DNA of 64,000 bases, from positions 100,430,058-100,494,057 of the forward strand of contig CM054178.1 of the NCBI GenBank assembly GCA_028829895.1, read 5' to 3'. A program made the translations under genes and the position numbers. The notes under the pieces were generated by a model. That model was not told the DNA's origin. It searched no databases and was given only the letters and a program-made list of their open reading frames with translations. The DNA is from Sinotaia quadrata. Taxonomy: Eukaryota > Mollusca > Gastropoda > Architaenioglossa > Viviparidae. Of the stretch, positions 48,011 to 60,323 are shown in pieces. The first letter of the stretch is position 1. The number at the start of each line of letters is the position of its first letter.

Positions 48011-48014
<4 letters not shown>
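44989..48014. other. Unannotated 3-kb stretch
   Basis: AT-rich sequence with TTTC runs (45345-45365). Frames at 45488-45778, 46359-46607 and 46861-47055 (minus) show no domain. The first lies over low-complexity purine/pyrimidine sequence and the second over a GAC/CAA-rich stretch. No RNA gene recognised. Confidence 0.45.

Positions 48015-48062
<48 letters not shown>
48015..48062. repeat. (CA)n microsatellite
   Basis: About 24 CA units, pure. Confidence 0.95.
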
Positions 48063-48064
<2 letters not shown>

Positions 48065-49914
48065 ATTTAGTCACAGCGGGATGATGGTCACATTTAATAC
48101 AATTTTTTCGTATGCGTGCACACGCAGTAAGAAAGAAAAGTGGCAGTGGCAACTTTAATGTCTATCCCCAGCTGTCTCCCTTACTTTCCCTTGCCTCCTT
48201 CTTGAAAGACCTTGAAGAAGTAAACACGGTCAGCTGACTGTTAATTTGACGGGTTTGCACGGGCGAACCTGACTTGCATACAATGACTAAAAAAAATGCT
48301 GGAAACATGAGAATTTTCCAGAACTGGCACTTGGGTTCCTATATATACCTAGCATGCATGACAGGTATTTTCCATGTAAGGAGTGCCCTTTAATTTTGAA
48401 GATTACATTGTCCCTTGTCTATAATACAATGCACTTCCAAGTGCGGTCTGGGTTAATGATGGGGCTGCCCCTCTGTGCTCCTTCATATCCGACGCTAATC
48501 ATCGTAATTAAATATATACCCAGAATTAACACTGACATGAATGTCCTCACATATCTGTGGTGGACCATCCACAGTTAAGGTTCTCTTTCATGTCTCACTT
48601 ATTAATCATTACGTAATGGCATCACCACGAAGTGAGAACCGTTTTTCTTCCAGATATACAAGGAAGTAGTGGGTGAACAACAAAAAGAACAGAAATTTCT
48701 TTTAATACTATAAATTTACCATAACCACTACACAATATATAGCATTCAATCAAATACAAAATAAAGACTATCGCTGAATTTTATATAAATATATATACCC
48801 CCATATAATTCAATGATAATCTATTATGCTGTCCTTGCTTATGACCAGAGTTCAAATTTGGTAGCCAAACAAATAATGTATTGTTTTTTAGTTCTTGAAT
48901 AGCTGAATTAGATATCTGCTAAATAATATTCTCTTAGTATTGTACTATTATCAACATAAACAATCAACATTTACTAGCTAATTAACATCACAGGAGTGAG
49001 GAAGAAAAATTGAAACAGATATTTCAAGGTTACATGACCTGAGTTTTGCAGAATTGTCTTTTCCTGTCCCTTCAGCCAGAGGCTGAGTAAGAATGACATC
49101 AGAGATTATTACTCCAATCCCTCACAGGTGATGTCACATCAGTGGGTCACATTTACAGTTAGTCACCCCAAGGCTGAAGTGAAAGTTAAGATGAAATCAC
49201 TGTAGCTCGATAGATATGGAGTGGAACCTCAGTCCAAACAATGTCACGCAGCTAAATAACAAGAAGTAAAACACAGAAGAATGAAGGACAAAAAAGATGC
49301 TGCTGATGTTCCCTGGATCAAAAGTACTATTTCATAAGCACTTTGACCAAACTCACATTATTTATCTCTCCCATTAAACAGCTCATTATATTTATTCTAA
49401 GTACAGAATTGAGGCCCATTCAGCCTTGGCTGATTAACATTACATTATTACTGCAGGCAAATCAATGAAACAACACTACACACTTCACTCGCAAATTACA
49501 TATTGTGGCAGAGTAAATTTGCCTATCCCTATTTCTAAACTTAATAAGTATATATTTGTTGCCAATGTCAGAGTGACACGACCTTGTGCACTGCTTATGC
49601 TGATATTTTTAAGTGTCAGAGTTGGAGTAAACAACTCAGGTGGAGAATATGCTAGATGTGCTGATGCAATCCAAACAAGTTCCAACTGGGTGAGTTGTTT
49701 TTCTGACTAATAATCTCACACTTGATTATAGCAAATTCATCCAATTGAGATGAACCAAAAGTTATTTTGTTTAAGAAAGTCCTATATTTTAATCATTTTG
49801 ATTTTGATGAAACTTGAGTCCAGTCATAAGGCAATTGTTAGCTTATGAAAGGAGTGTCATGTGTCCGGTTATATTTAATGACCCTGTCGCTATATCAGAC
49901 TCCCAAGTATCAAT
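48063..49914. other. Unannotated stretch
   Basis: No supported gene. Frames at 48354-48578 and 49465-49710 are unrecognised. No tandem array. Confidence 0.45.
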
Positions 49915-49919
49915 ATTAG

Positions 49920-51614
49920 TGTGACAGAGTCAGACAAAATTCTGTGTCGTGAACTCTTAACCCAGTTCTGCAAATTTCAAATTTGAATTCAGTGTAGTTT
50001 CTTTGTTAGGGCATTCCCTATATGCATCTGTATTCAAATAACAGAGAGACTCATTCTACGTTATGTAACTTTTAGGACAATAGTCGACTGTAGGTCAAAC
50101 CTGTAGCGTCACCTCGTGACTGGTCACGTGACGGATTCATGCATTTCAATAAATACACTGACGCACGGTAATTTTGTCACTCACGAGAAGGACAGCCGAA
50201 AGCTCACAGGCACTACTGCCATCAAAGATCCGTGTAGTCGTTAGAAGAAGTAATATGCAGACCCGTTATCTTGAGGCATTGTCTGCTGTAAAAGGTAACA
50301 CGTCCACTTCTTAAAATACTAATTGCATTTTCTATTTATGATTTGTATATGAATTTATGTATGTGTTCTGTGCAGGAAATAATATTGCAAATCTCCTCCA
50401 AAACACGTGGTTCGATAACAATGGGCTAAACCTAAATGTTTCATTGTACATAAATTAATTGTAATCTTTTAAACCTTAATTTATAAACCCTTAATTCTTT
50501 TGTGCCACAGAACGTCTGTGCACGTTGTGAATTTTCATATAATTCAAATTCATTTCCTTGCATGTAATTTCATTGTTTTAAATTGTAAAGCGCTCATTTG
50601 AATTGTATTTGATTTTTCCTTTGTATGAATTCCATTTTTAATAATGTAAAACGTTTGGAAATTCATACGTCCATGTAAGTGTTAAAATAACACACATGTG
50701 GACTGTATTGTATCTTTTTCTATAAACTAAAAATATATTGTAAAAGACACAATTGTCGAGGATTAAAACTATACGCATTATTGTCGACCACGTGTGTTTG
50801 GATTTGCAAAACATAAAGCAAATCGCTCATAGGAACTAAATTTTATTTCCAGAGCGGGTCTTTGTTTTGGTTCTTGTTACTTCTTTAACTTTGGCCAGGC
50901 TACTTGCCTGATACAAGTACTGTTTTCCCGCCATTGTATTTGATGATACTTCATCCAAGTACACCTCCAGTGTAGCTGAACAATCAAGAGATGATTGGCT
51001 ACTGTAAACTGTTGGCAAGTACCAGATGAAACGTATCGGTCGTGATCCGTGGACTGGACCATATTGACGGTGGAACCAAGCGTTCATCGAAGACGCCATT
51101 CGAGCAAGTTACGTAAAGGCTCGATGTCCTTAAATCTAATATTATATCAGCAACTTTTCTCATAAACATTTGAACCTTAACATTATTGACTATACACACC
51201 GAAATAGTGGCATAGTTTAAGAAATCCAAAACATTGTTCTTCTTAATCAAATTGTTATTGTTTTAATGTTAAATATTAAATTCTTTATTTGTTAAGACCT
51301 CTTATAGTAGTGATTTTTATGCATATTTTAGACCTAATTGTGGTTTGGATGGGGGACGATTGAGCTAAATGTAAATTCTGAATGCATAATTATTTAAGAG
51401 AGTTTTAATGGTTTCCAAGCCGGCTATTGTACGCAAGTTTGTCTGTTCGTGAATCTGTTTGTCTCTCCTACAAGACGCATTTTCGTAAGGACTGAAGGAT
51501 GAATTTGAGCAACCAGTCTGTTCAGGATAACGAGGAGAAATTAATTTAAATTGTTAAATTAAAATTCTATAAATTCCTAAGCAGGATCTATAAATAAAAA
51601 CTGGACACGTAATA
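49920..51614 (+). mobile_element. Solo LTR related to the young element's LTR
   Basis: Starts TGTGACAGAGTC and ends CTGGACACGTAATA, flanked by ATTAG (49915-49919 and 51615-51619). Length is 1,695 bp. It matches the young LTR in order (GAACTCTTAACCCA-type start, CACGTGAC box, GGTAACACGTC, CTGTGCAG, CTGTGCACGT, TTTGGATGGGGG, GAGCAACCAGTCTGTT), but with many differences. The terminal CA has mutated to TA. The minus-strand frames within it are chance. Confidence 0.9.
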
Positions 51615-51619
51615 ATTAG

Positions 51620-52963
51620 ATTATCATTTTATTTCCAATACTAGCGACAGCTGGACGGCCTGACCTATGTTTCTGCTATATGCCAAAGATTCGGGCTTTA
51701 CACTCAAATGACATCCCAAAAGATAAATCAGCTGACGTGCCCAAGCTAAGAACATTATCTCCCGTTTTTTATTAGTTATGATTACAATGTTACTCCTCTG
51801 GCGCAGCCCCCACACCAGCTTTTAGTTGATGATTACAACAAATTATGCAATGTGGGTGAAGATAAAAAAGTAAAATTTAATAAAATAATAGTAAAGAAAA
51901 GATATCAATTTCAAATTGCAGAATATATGAGAGTTCATCTATCCTGCCCTGTCTGATTATTCGTATAGTTTGTATTTGACTGATCAGTTTGTTTGGAGAG
52001 AGCACATTTAACTAGAGTCTCATGAAGACTTGCAACAACTCACAGCATCCTTGACAAAATGTGACATCATGTTGCAGTTGTCTTCCAGGCATGACCAACT
52101 CGGTATTGAATAGGTGTGCTAGACATTGTTGTCAGATGATCCAGAGACCAGTATACCTTCAGACCCGGAAACAGCACTCTCGTAATTTTTGCTATGTATC
52201 AATGTACCCAATAAATTGACCCCTGGACATGTGGGAGCGGTGAATGTGCGTCTGTGGACATAGGTCATTGATATGTATATATGAGTGGTCTCTAGGTCAG
52301 CTAGCAGATTTTACCACATCACCACATGGAATGTGAATGATTAAATATGGGCATCTCATATCCATCTAGCAGTTCCCCCATCCTGCCATCCCCTTTTACC
52401 CCTCCACGTCCTTCACCCTTTCAAGTGACCTACATCTTAATAGGTCATAAACACCTCTTTCGCCATGCAATCTAGCTAACGGTACCATACTTATCATAAA
52501 CAATAGAAAACCATTAATTAGTAGAAATGTTTAGCTAATCAGCATAATTTGCCTAGAACTCATCTGACAAGGAGCGTGTCATTTTTATTTAATAATCCTT
52601 ACCCACTTCAGACTACAGTGACTACTGAATCATGTTGATGTGTGAATCCAATGTTGTCATCGAACTTTGATAACATGTTGTTGTAAGTTGATTCCTGTGA
52701 ATCCCGTTCATGAGCCAATACAGTGAAAATTGAGTCTTGAGTTTGGTTTCAAGAATTCATGAATCTTCCTTTGAACATTTTTCATTGAGTGCTTAAGTAG
52801 TGCACATGAAGAGTCAAGAACATTCCACCTGAAATGCTTTGATAGCACATGCAAAGTTCTCCATGATTCTCCAAGGTGTGCTATGTGAGTGTGTGGCGAA
52901 AAGGGGGTTTTCTCTGTGTGCATCTTGGTTATTAATACTCTAATTAATCTCTTTCATGCCAAT
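51620..52963. other. Unannotated stretch between two LTRs
   Basis: No gene supported. Small minus frames at 51624-51815 and 52708-52923 are unrecognised. Confidence 0.45.
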
Positions 52964-54772
52964 TGCTCACAACCTCCTTAAGGGTCTTGTGCGGTCTGAG
53001 AGTGACTAGGTCAAGCCTTGAGTAGTCCGTCAGTCAGTGACCGTCTCCCAAGTGTTACCTGTCTCAGAATAGTGACTGCACTGCGTTTTTCTTACTAGTT
53101 GTTCTATCACTATTCCGGCCCTACCACAAATCTCTCGTCGTCGTCGATGATGGGAACTATTTTAAAACATGTGTATAGACCTGCTTCTCCATTGTATTAC
53201 GTCATTGGCAGCCCCCACCCATCATCTCACATGTACCTCCCCAGAAATGAAGGAGTAAATAGTTTTAAAAGAAAACAAATTTATTAAAAGAAATAAAGAT
53301 AACAATTTTAATAAAGTCACATTGAGTTTTCAAAATCACGCACTAGGCGATTTCTAAATCACAAATCTCCTAAGACTTCCAGAATACAATTAATGAAAAG
53401 ATATACCAATGCAGTTCTCTAGAATAATTATTAGAGAATTTCATGTGAATAACATCAATACAATTTTAGTTAGGCTTACATAAATCCTCTACATAAATAA
53501 ACCAACTAGATAGTAACAATTTAGTCAAAAATACAGCAATTACATAGAAGAATCAGAAATAGAATAAGGAACGAAAAAATCACAGAAATATGTACAGATT
53601 ACACAGAAAATTCATGTATTTGAATCACCTGATTATGGCCTTGTTCAGCAGTAGCCTCGTTCTTGGCAGGTTTGGCTGGCAATTGAATGTCTAGTGGTTA
53701 GCCCGCCTGGTGACGTTAAATGAATGTCCCGTAAATTGTACACAACACAATTTGTCCATGAAAAGTTTAGCATAGTATATAGAATCCTTTCACTGGCACT
53801 GAATAACATATAGTCAGAGTTATTCACAGTTCAGTGCACACTGGGTTGGAAAGTTATCCTCGTAATTACAAGTGAGTCAGACTCACGCTCTTGCTGCAGC
53901 TCACTTCATAATACAGTCTCCCTTGAAGGCCCCGATACATACAGAATCCAATCAAGAATTTTACTCCACACCGGCCCTTAACACATTCAGCGGCCAAGTG
54001 GCAGTACTGTTGTCAAACCAAGACAACCAGAAAATGAGAAGTACGTCCAATCCAACACAGGTACAGGACACATACAGAACAAGAACAGAATGGCTTGAAG
54101 TGCAACAAATTAGTGTAATGGTGCACATCAGGATCATGTTTTAAATTTCTGCAATCTGTACTTTCATTTTTCGTTTCTCATTATAATTCCTTTTAACAAT
54201 TAATTTATCTGATTCCTTATTTAAATGAAAATAAAAGCATCATAGTTTAAACTTGTTATAATATTTACAAGAAACATAGTTCAACATATTCAAAAAGTAA
54301 ATGTTAAAAATCAGTTACAATGCAATCTCTATATCAGACATACCTTTCTTCCAGTTCTAACCATAAGCCGTGCATGAGACCCCAAAGATGTGTAAAAGAG
54401 TGTAGAGAATTTTGAGTCTGCTCTTTTATGTGTTTTCAGAGGTCATGGAAGTTTCTAGAATTTCTTAGCTTCTGGCTAGGACTTGTTTTTCTTCCTGTGC
54501 CTATTGACTCCATAGTTATTGCTGAATGCACGCACATAATAGACTGAGTGTGTGAGGTGCCAGAAGTATGCCCATGTTATGTAAGAATTAGTGACCTATA
54601 ATCCTAACTCCCTTCATTTGTGGATGTGGGTCAGCGTTGTTTATGTCAAACCAATTCCACTCAGATTTGAATTGCAAAATTCAAATCAAAATTTGATTTA
54701 AGAATTTGAAATATTAGCAAAATTAATTAATATTAATTTAATTAATTACGTAATTAGCATTTTTCCGTCACA
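52964..54772 (-). mobile_element. 3' LTR of the minus-strand gypsy-type element
   Basis: The right border is firm: on the minus strand TGTGACGGAAAA starts right after a purine tract. The left border is approximate, set by where homology with 42205-43560 ends. It contains (minus strand) GATGGGTGGGGGCTGCC and ACGTAATACAA as in the other LTRs. The TGTGACG start equals that of the young element's LTR. Confidence 0.65.
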
Positions 54773-54785
54773 TTTCCTCCCCACT
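54773..54785 (-). promoter_or_regulatory. Polypurine tract of the minus-strand element
   Basis: On the minus strand AGTGGGGAGGAAA, directly before the LTR start TGTGACGG and about 115 bases after the end of the RNase H coding region. Confidence 0.75.
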
Positions 54786-54900
54786 AAAAAGATAGTGAAC
54801 AGGGTGAACTATCTTACTTCACTAATGAAAAATGAATATTCATGTAATCCAGAATTATGTGCAAGTTGTTTTGTTTTTGTTTTTTTGTTGAATTCTGAAA

Positions 54901-55268
54901 TTAGTTTCTGTTTCCAGTCACACGAGACAAGAAGTCCGCTCCAACATTGTCTACTCCTTTTATGACTTGTATCTGGTAACGGTACTGTTGTAAGAACAAT
55001 GACCAACAAGTCAATCGACCATTACTTTGGTTGGAGTTAGAAATGTAAGCTAGTGGTTGGTGGTCTGTTTGAATTTCAGGTAAATTTCTTACCATACAAG
55101 TAGGCTTGGAATTTCTGAATCCCCCAAATAATAGCTAGGCACTCTTTTTCCGAAGTAGAGTAGTTACACTCTGCTTTGTTAAGACATCGGCTAGCATAAG
55201 CTACTGTGAATGTCTCCTTCAAACGTTTGCATTAGCATGGCTCCTAATCCCACATTGCTTGTGTCAGT
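54901..55268 (-). pseudogene. RNase H domain of the gypsy-type element
   Basis: Read in two frames on the minus strand. [29 protein letters not shown] and NVGADFLSR carry the four acidic positions of retroelement RNase H. A frame change falls near 55210 and another near 55090, with stops, so it is inactive. In life it would degrade the RNA strand during reverse transcription. It directly follows the RT in the same order as in the family. Confidence 0.85.
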
Positions 55269-56460
55269 TCATAAAATGAACTCCTTATTCAGATCAGGCA
55301 AGTGTAATAGGGGTTGTTTAGCTAAACAGTTTTTGAGTGTCTCAAATGTAATCTCACATCGGGAATCCCAATTTACAGTAGAGGGTTGTCCCTTCTTTGT
55401 CAAGTTGGTTAGAGGTTTTGCTACTTTACTGAAATCTGGTATGAATTTCGGATAATAACCTGCTAATCCTAGGAAGGATTTCACATTTGTTTTTGTCACA
55501 GGGCAGCTCATTTTGGAGAGTTTTTGTACCTTATCAGCATCCGTCCACAGTAAGCCGTGTCCTACTGTGTGACCAAGATACTCTAACCTCTGGAATGCGA
55601 TCAAGCATTTAGACGGGCGTGCTGTCAGGTTGCATTCTTGTAATCTGGCAACCAACTTTTCCAGAACTCTCATATGTTCCATGAAAGTTTCAGTGGCAAT
55701 GAGAACATCATCCATAAAATTATATATGGTAGTCTCTTGCATGGGCTCAATGAGTAAGCGCATCATTTTAGTGAACGTAGCGGGTGCAATTAAGATTCCG
55801 AATGGCATGAGGTTCCATTGGAATTGTCCTTCAGGTGTGCTAAATGCAAGTTTCTTTTTGTCTGTTTGGCAAACCGGAAGTTGCCAGTACCCCTTCGACA
55901 TATCAAGTTTACTAAAGTATTTTGCCTTACTCAATTGCGCAAATAACCAGTCGGGTTCAGGCAAAGGTTCAGATGAAAATATAACATGTTTATTCAACTG
56001 CCGGTAGTTGACACAGAAGTGGTGCATTCCATCTTTCTTTTGCACTAACACAATGGGTGCACTATAGGGTGAATCGGCTTTCTCAATCACACCTATCTCG
56101 AGCATCTTTTGTATTTCCATTTTGACTGACTCCTGTTTCGCATAGGGTAACATATATGGCTTTACCCTGACTGGAATATCATCGATAGTAGGTACACAGA
56201 ATTCACATAGTGTTGTAAGGCCTGGCTTGTCAGTAAAAATCGGTGCATAGTGCTCTATGATATTCTGAACCTGTTCTTGTTCTCCATGGTGTAAATCTGG
56301 GTTTATCATGATGTCCTGACTGGTTTCGGTTTCAGTAAGTCCAGGGTGTGGCATCACACCAGCCTCTGGTACAGACGTATCTGGATCCTCCACTACGATA
56401 GTGGCTACCAAATTTACCGGTCGTTCGTGATATTCCTTCAATAAATTCACGATAGACCTT
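55269..56460 (-). pseudogene. Reverse transcriptase of the gypsy-type element
   Basis: The longest surviving piece, about 395 codons open. It starts (in frame with pol) at VNLLKEYHERPVNLV after a one-base shift. RT motifs in order: IVLVQKKDG, FCVNYRQLN, YFSKLDMSKGYWQ, FQWNLMPFGI and the catalytic FMDD box (NFMDDVLIAT), then LEYLGH and SFLGLAGYYPKFI of the thumb/connection. Typical Ty3/gypsy RT. The open frame ends at 55269 where RNase H begins. Spacing between motifs is normal, so loss of function comes mainly from the flanking breaks. Confidence 0.92.
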
Positions 56461-57605
56461 CGTTTTATTCCCAATCTGGATGCAAAAATTACACCCACTC
56501 AACTTCTCCACTACTTTGTAGGGCCCTTGCCAAGCCACTTCAAGTTTATTTCGATGTATGGGTAGCAATAGCAATACTTGTGAGTCTACATCGAGGGTAG
56601 TTTCTTTCGTGCATTTGTTGTATTGGGTTGCCTGTCGCTTCTTTGCCAACCGAGTGCTGTCGGCCGCGATCTGACAACTCAGGTCGATCTTATTTGCAAG
56701 ATCGATGACGTGCTGATAGGTGCTTTTCACCGTATCAGGCAGTTTGTCATTAGTCCAGTACTGTCATAAGACACTCATTGGTCCTCTCACAGTTTGACCA
56801 TATAACAGTTCAAATGGTGAGAACAGTGAGGAGTCCTGGGGTACCTCTCAAATAATATGGCGGGTAGGTATTTATCCCAGTCACGTGGTTTGTCAATACA
56901 GAGTTTTTTCAATGACCTGGTCAATGTGCCATTCAGACGTTCGATCAACCCATTGCATTAGGGGTGGTAGGGGGTGGTAGTTATCTGCTTAACCTGAATG
57001 ATGCAATTCACCTCCTTCATTAGCGCGCTTATGAACTGTGTACCTCGGTCTGATAAAATCTCTTTGGGAAAGCCCACTCATGAGAAAATACCGAATAGCG
57101 CGTTTGCTACGGTGGAGGTGCTTATCGATGCTAGCGGTACAGCCTCAGGGTACCTGGTAGCATAGTCAATGATGGTCAGAATCCACTTATGCCCCCTTCA
57201 TGATGGTGGCTTAATTTCCCCAATTAGGTCTACAGCGATCCTCCTAAATGGTGTCTCGATTACTGGCGTCTCACTCAGTGGCACTTGTTTTTCTGCTTTC
57301 CTGTTAACCCTATGACAATAATCACAGGATTGGCAGAACTGGGTGACGTCCCCTGTCATTCCTGGCCAGTAAAACTCTGTTGTTACTTGGGCCAGTGTTT
57401 TGGCACAGCCCAAGTGCCCAGCGGTCGGCGAATCGTGAGCCACGCGTAGTACTTCTGCCCTCCGATTGCTTGGTACAACGACCTGGCTAGTTATAACTCC
57501 GCCTTCTGACTCTCTCTGCTGGACAAGGATGTCCTTTTTCCATAGAAATCTGACCAAGTCACCTGACTTCTTGGAAGTGTGTGTGTCTTTAAGCTCCGCC
57601 TTCTT
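56440..57605 (-). pseudogene. Integrase of the gypsy-type element, located before RT
   Basis: N-terminal HHCC zinc domain (HDSPTAGHLG ... CQSCDYC, about 57435-57310). Catalytic core with VDLIGEI (about 57230), IIDYATRYPEA (about 57160), SDRGTQF (about 57045) and a CNGLIERLNGTL block (about 56955), giving D, D and E. C-terminal part with LEVAWQGPYKVVEKLSG (about 56540). Stops interrupt at least three places in the core, and frame changes fall near 57605, 56840 and 56458. Domain content and length are normal for a Ty3/gypsy integrase; position upstream of RT is unusual. Confidence 0.88.
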
Positions 57606-57693
57606 GCGGCACTGCTCGCGTCGGTCATTTGAGCTTGACTGAGCGAGTCCGGTTCACTGGCCAATCCACTGGCCATGTCCATCTCCCCAGTGG

Positions 57694-59289
57694 CTACTTC
57701 AGTGACCGTTTCATTGACCACTTGTGTTGCCTCCTCTCCTTGGTGGGCGTGGTCGCAGTTTTGTCATGCATACTTGGCTCGGTAACTTCATCGTCCGACC
57801 TCATAGCAGACACTTCTTTCTTCCCACGTGCTTGTTGTCTTGTCGTGACAACACAAACATTGGGATCCTCGAGTGTAGTACCATTTCCTTGTAAAATGTA
57901 CTCACACCCGACAATGGCCGACGTGACACAGCCTGGTAAGCAAACTGCTTGCACTCGTCCATTTACATACTTGGACTGTATGTCAACATAGGCGACCCGT
58001 GCAGTCCGTCGAGTCCCATCAGCCAGTGAGATGGTTCTTGACTCAAAGGTGTAGTCCTTATCATGTACTAGACTGGGATCTACTACAAGCCCAACAGAAC
58101 ACCCTGTATCATGTAGGACCTTTACTCGATGTCCATTAATCGTCGCAGTGAACTGTGGCACACCGTGCGATTCAATGGCCGCTATAACTGATCGGCATTG
58201 ACGCTTAATATGTCCCGCTTTACCACACTGGTAACAAGTTATGGGTTTCTTTTCTTTGCCTGCTTGTGTGTCATGTTTTTTTGCATGAGGGTGTGATGTT
58301 GGTGGTCTGGCATCAAATTTTGATTGTCCCTCCTGTTTTTCCTTGTTAGAAACAGGCGGTTGTTGTTTGTTTTGTTTTGGTGGTTGAGGCGGTGGTTGAG
58401 AAGTTGTTTGTGGAGTTTTATTTTGTGTTCCTCTGTTAGGCGCTACTTGTGGACCGTGTGCGTTCTCGTATTGGTTGGCGGCGCGCGTCCAACTTGCTAA
58501 CGTATCAGCTTCTTTCTCTCTGGTGTACGCTATTAGTGTGGGAGGTGACAAACTTATCAAGACATCTTTAACAAAATGTTCTTTGACACTTTCCGCATCT
58601 TCTGGATCCGCATTCTAGACAGTTAACCAATGTTCTAGCAAATATTTCAATTGTTCTGCGGCCTGAGCAAAACTTTCGCGGTCATCGCATCAAAAAGATT
58701 TAAACTTTTGCTTGTACACGTCTTTCGAGCCACGGAAATAGTTCAATAGCGCATCTCTGTACGACTCATAAGGATTTTCTGTTATTGGTATTCTTGTGAA
58801 CACTACTGAGTCTTGTCCTTTCATGATATAGGGTAACTGGTTTAGCCATTGTGAAGCCGGAAAGCCAGTAAGGATAGTTTTTTTCTCGAATAGATTGATA
58901 TACTCATCTATTTGGTCCTCTTTATGATTGAACGATGGAAATTGTATTTTAGCCCTGACTTCGTGAGTCTGTAGTTGTTTCCCTTCAGAAAATACTTCAT
59001 TCCACGATCGGTCTAAATTCCTCAACATCTCGGCTTTCAGGTCAAACTCTTTTTCTTTCAACTTCGCATCCCTCTCCTCTTTCGCTTTCTTTGCTTCCCT
59101 TTCTTCCTTCCTTTCTCTCTCTTCCTCTCTCCCTTTCTCTTCTCTCTTGAACTGCTCTATGCAACCAGCTAGATAGGTTTGCAAAAAATCGGATAAGTTT
59201 TCCTCTCTTATCATCAAGTCTTTCGCCTCTAATTTTGCATCCGCAATCCATTCTCTACGCATCTCGCTCATGATTGAAATGCTAGACAT
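57694..59289 (-). pseudogene. Gag with CCHC knuckle and protease, two in-frame stops
   Basis: One reading frame of 532 codons from ATG at 59289, interrupted by a TGA at 58690-58692 and a TAG near 58615. N-terminal Glu/Arg/Lys-rich coiled coil (residues about 25-85), then capsid-like sequence (about 110-270: FPSFNHKEDQIDEYINLFEK ...). A Pro/Gln-rich linker follows, then the CCHC knuckle C-X2-C-X4-H-X4-C (about 58236-58193), and an aspartic protease with the DTG triad at 58110-58102. After about 57700 the frame shifts into a linker to integrase. Two different stops favour decay over programmed recoding. Confidence 0.87.
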
Positions 59290-59802
59290 TTTTGACAGGT
59301 GCTCTTAACGATTAACAATGTATCAAAATTGAGTTTACGTTACAACGTTACTTGATAAATTAATTCACGCCTATTGAAAGGGATGGCCGATATAGTGTAC
59401 AATATGATCAATCTTGCACTCTCATATCAATCAATATAACATCATATCAATCAATGCATGAATCAATAAATAAGTAATCCTTAATAGTAATCTCTACCCA
59501 CTGGCTAGTTCGTTATTTGTAAACCTAATACTATTGGATACTAATATTACTCATCCACTCTGGACTGATTTGGATTACATCAGCAAGTTCTCGCGTACAC
59601 TTTACCTGAGAAGTTCTTTTAACTCTGGTACTTACAGAAATATCTTCATGCATAGTAACTATACCCGAAGGTCAAATTACATTGACATTTAACAAACTAT
59701 ATAACTAAGTTTTAAAATAAGGACAGGCAAATTTACTCCACTACATATATTATACATTCTATCTCTGATTTATAATCTCAATGCATAATCATTTCAGTCT
59801 CA

Positions 59803-59854
<52 letters not shown>

Positions 59855-60323
59855 GCCTCTCTTCGCTCTTGTTTTTGAGCAAGTTATGCAGTGTCCCGCT
59901 AATTAACTGTACTTTATTAACCCTTCCGTTCACAGGTCTTACCACTTCCTTCCATTTTCTTTTTATTTCAAACCATGAAAATAAAGAATATTTTAAATAA
60001 TAATTGGATTTAATTATTAAAAGGCACAAAACAATTCCAGTTCATGACATAGAATTCAAACAGTACATTTGTAAATCCATATTACTTATCTGCTCCTTTT
60101 CATTGTCATTTTTTTTTTGCATGTAGACTTGTCATTTTGTTTGTTGTATTATCTTTTCGCCCATGCGCAGGTTGTTTTGAAAACCTTTTGTGTAAATATC
60201 AAGCTTTCTGTGAAGAATAAGCGCCTCACAAAAGCTTTCTTTATTATTATATAAACGTGTGTCCATATATATATACACACTCACATTCCACCTAAATCTC
60301 TGCATAAGTTATCGTTTAAATAT
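59290..60323. other. Probable leader of the gypsy-type element plus a (CT)n tract
   Basis: Upstream of Gag on the minus strand. No primer-binding site or LTR could be recognised. Contains ATATCAATCAAT-type short repeats at 59425-59475 and (CT)n at 59813-59850. Confidence 0.45.

Larger units (their letters stand above)
54786..59289 (-). mobile_element. Gypsy-type (Gmr1-like) LTR element interior, order Gag-PR-INT-RT-RNaseH
   Basis: On the minus strand the coding modules follow each other as Gag, CCHC and protease, integrase, reverse transcriptase, RNase H. In most Ty3/gypsy elements integrase comes last; integrase ahead of RT is the mark of the Gmr1-like group, and also of copia, which the RT here does not resemble. 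All modules are damaged by stops and frame changes. I could not find the 5' LTR or primer-binding site to the right of Gag. Confidence 0.85.

Noticed and set aside
58690..58692. In-frame TGA in Gag as a programmed readthrough codon
   Set aside because: A second, different stop follows about 75 bases on, and integrase is also broken, so simple decay explains it better.
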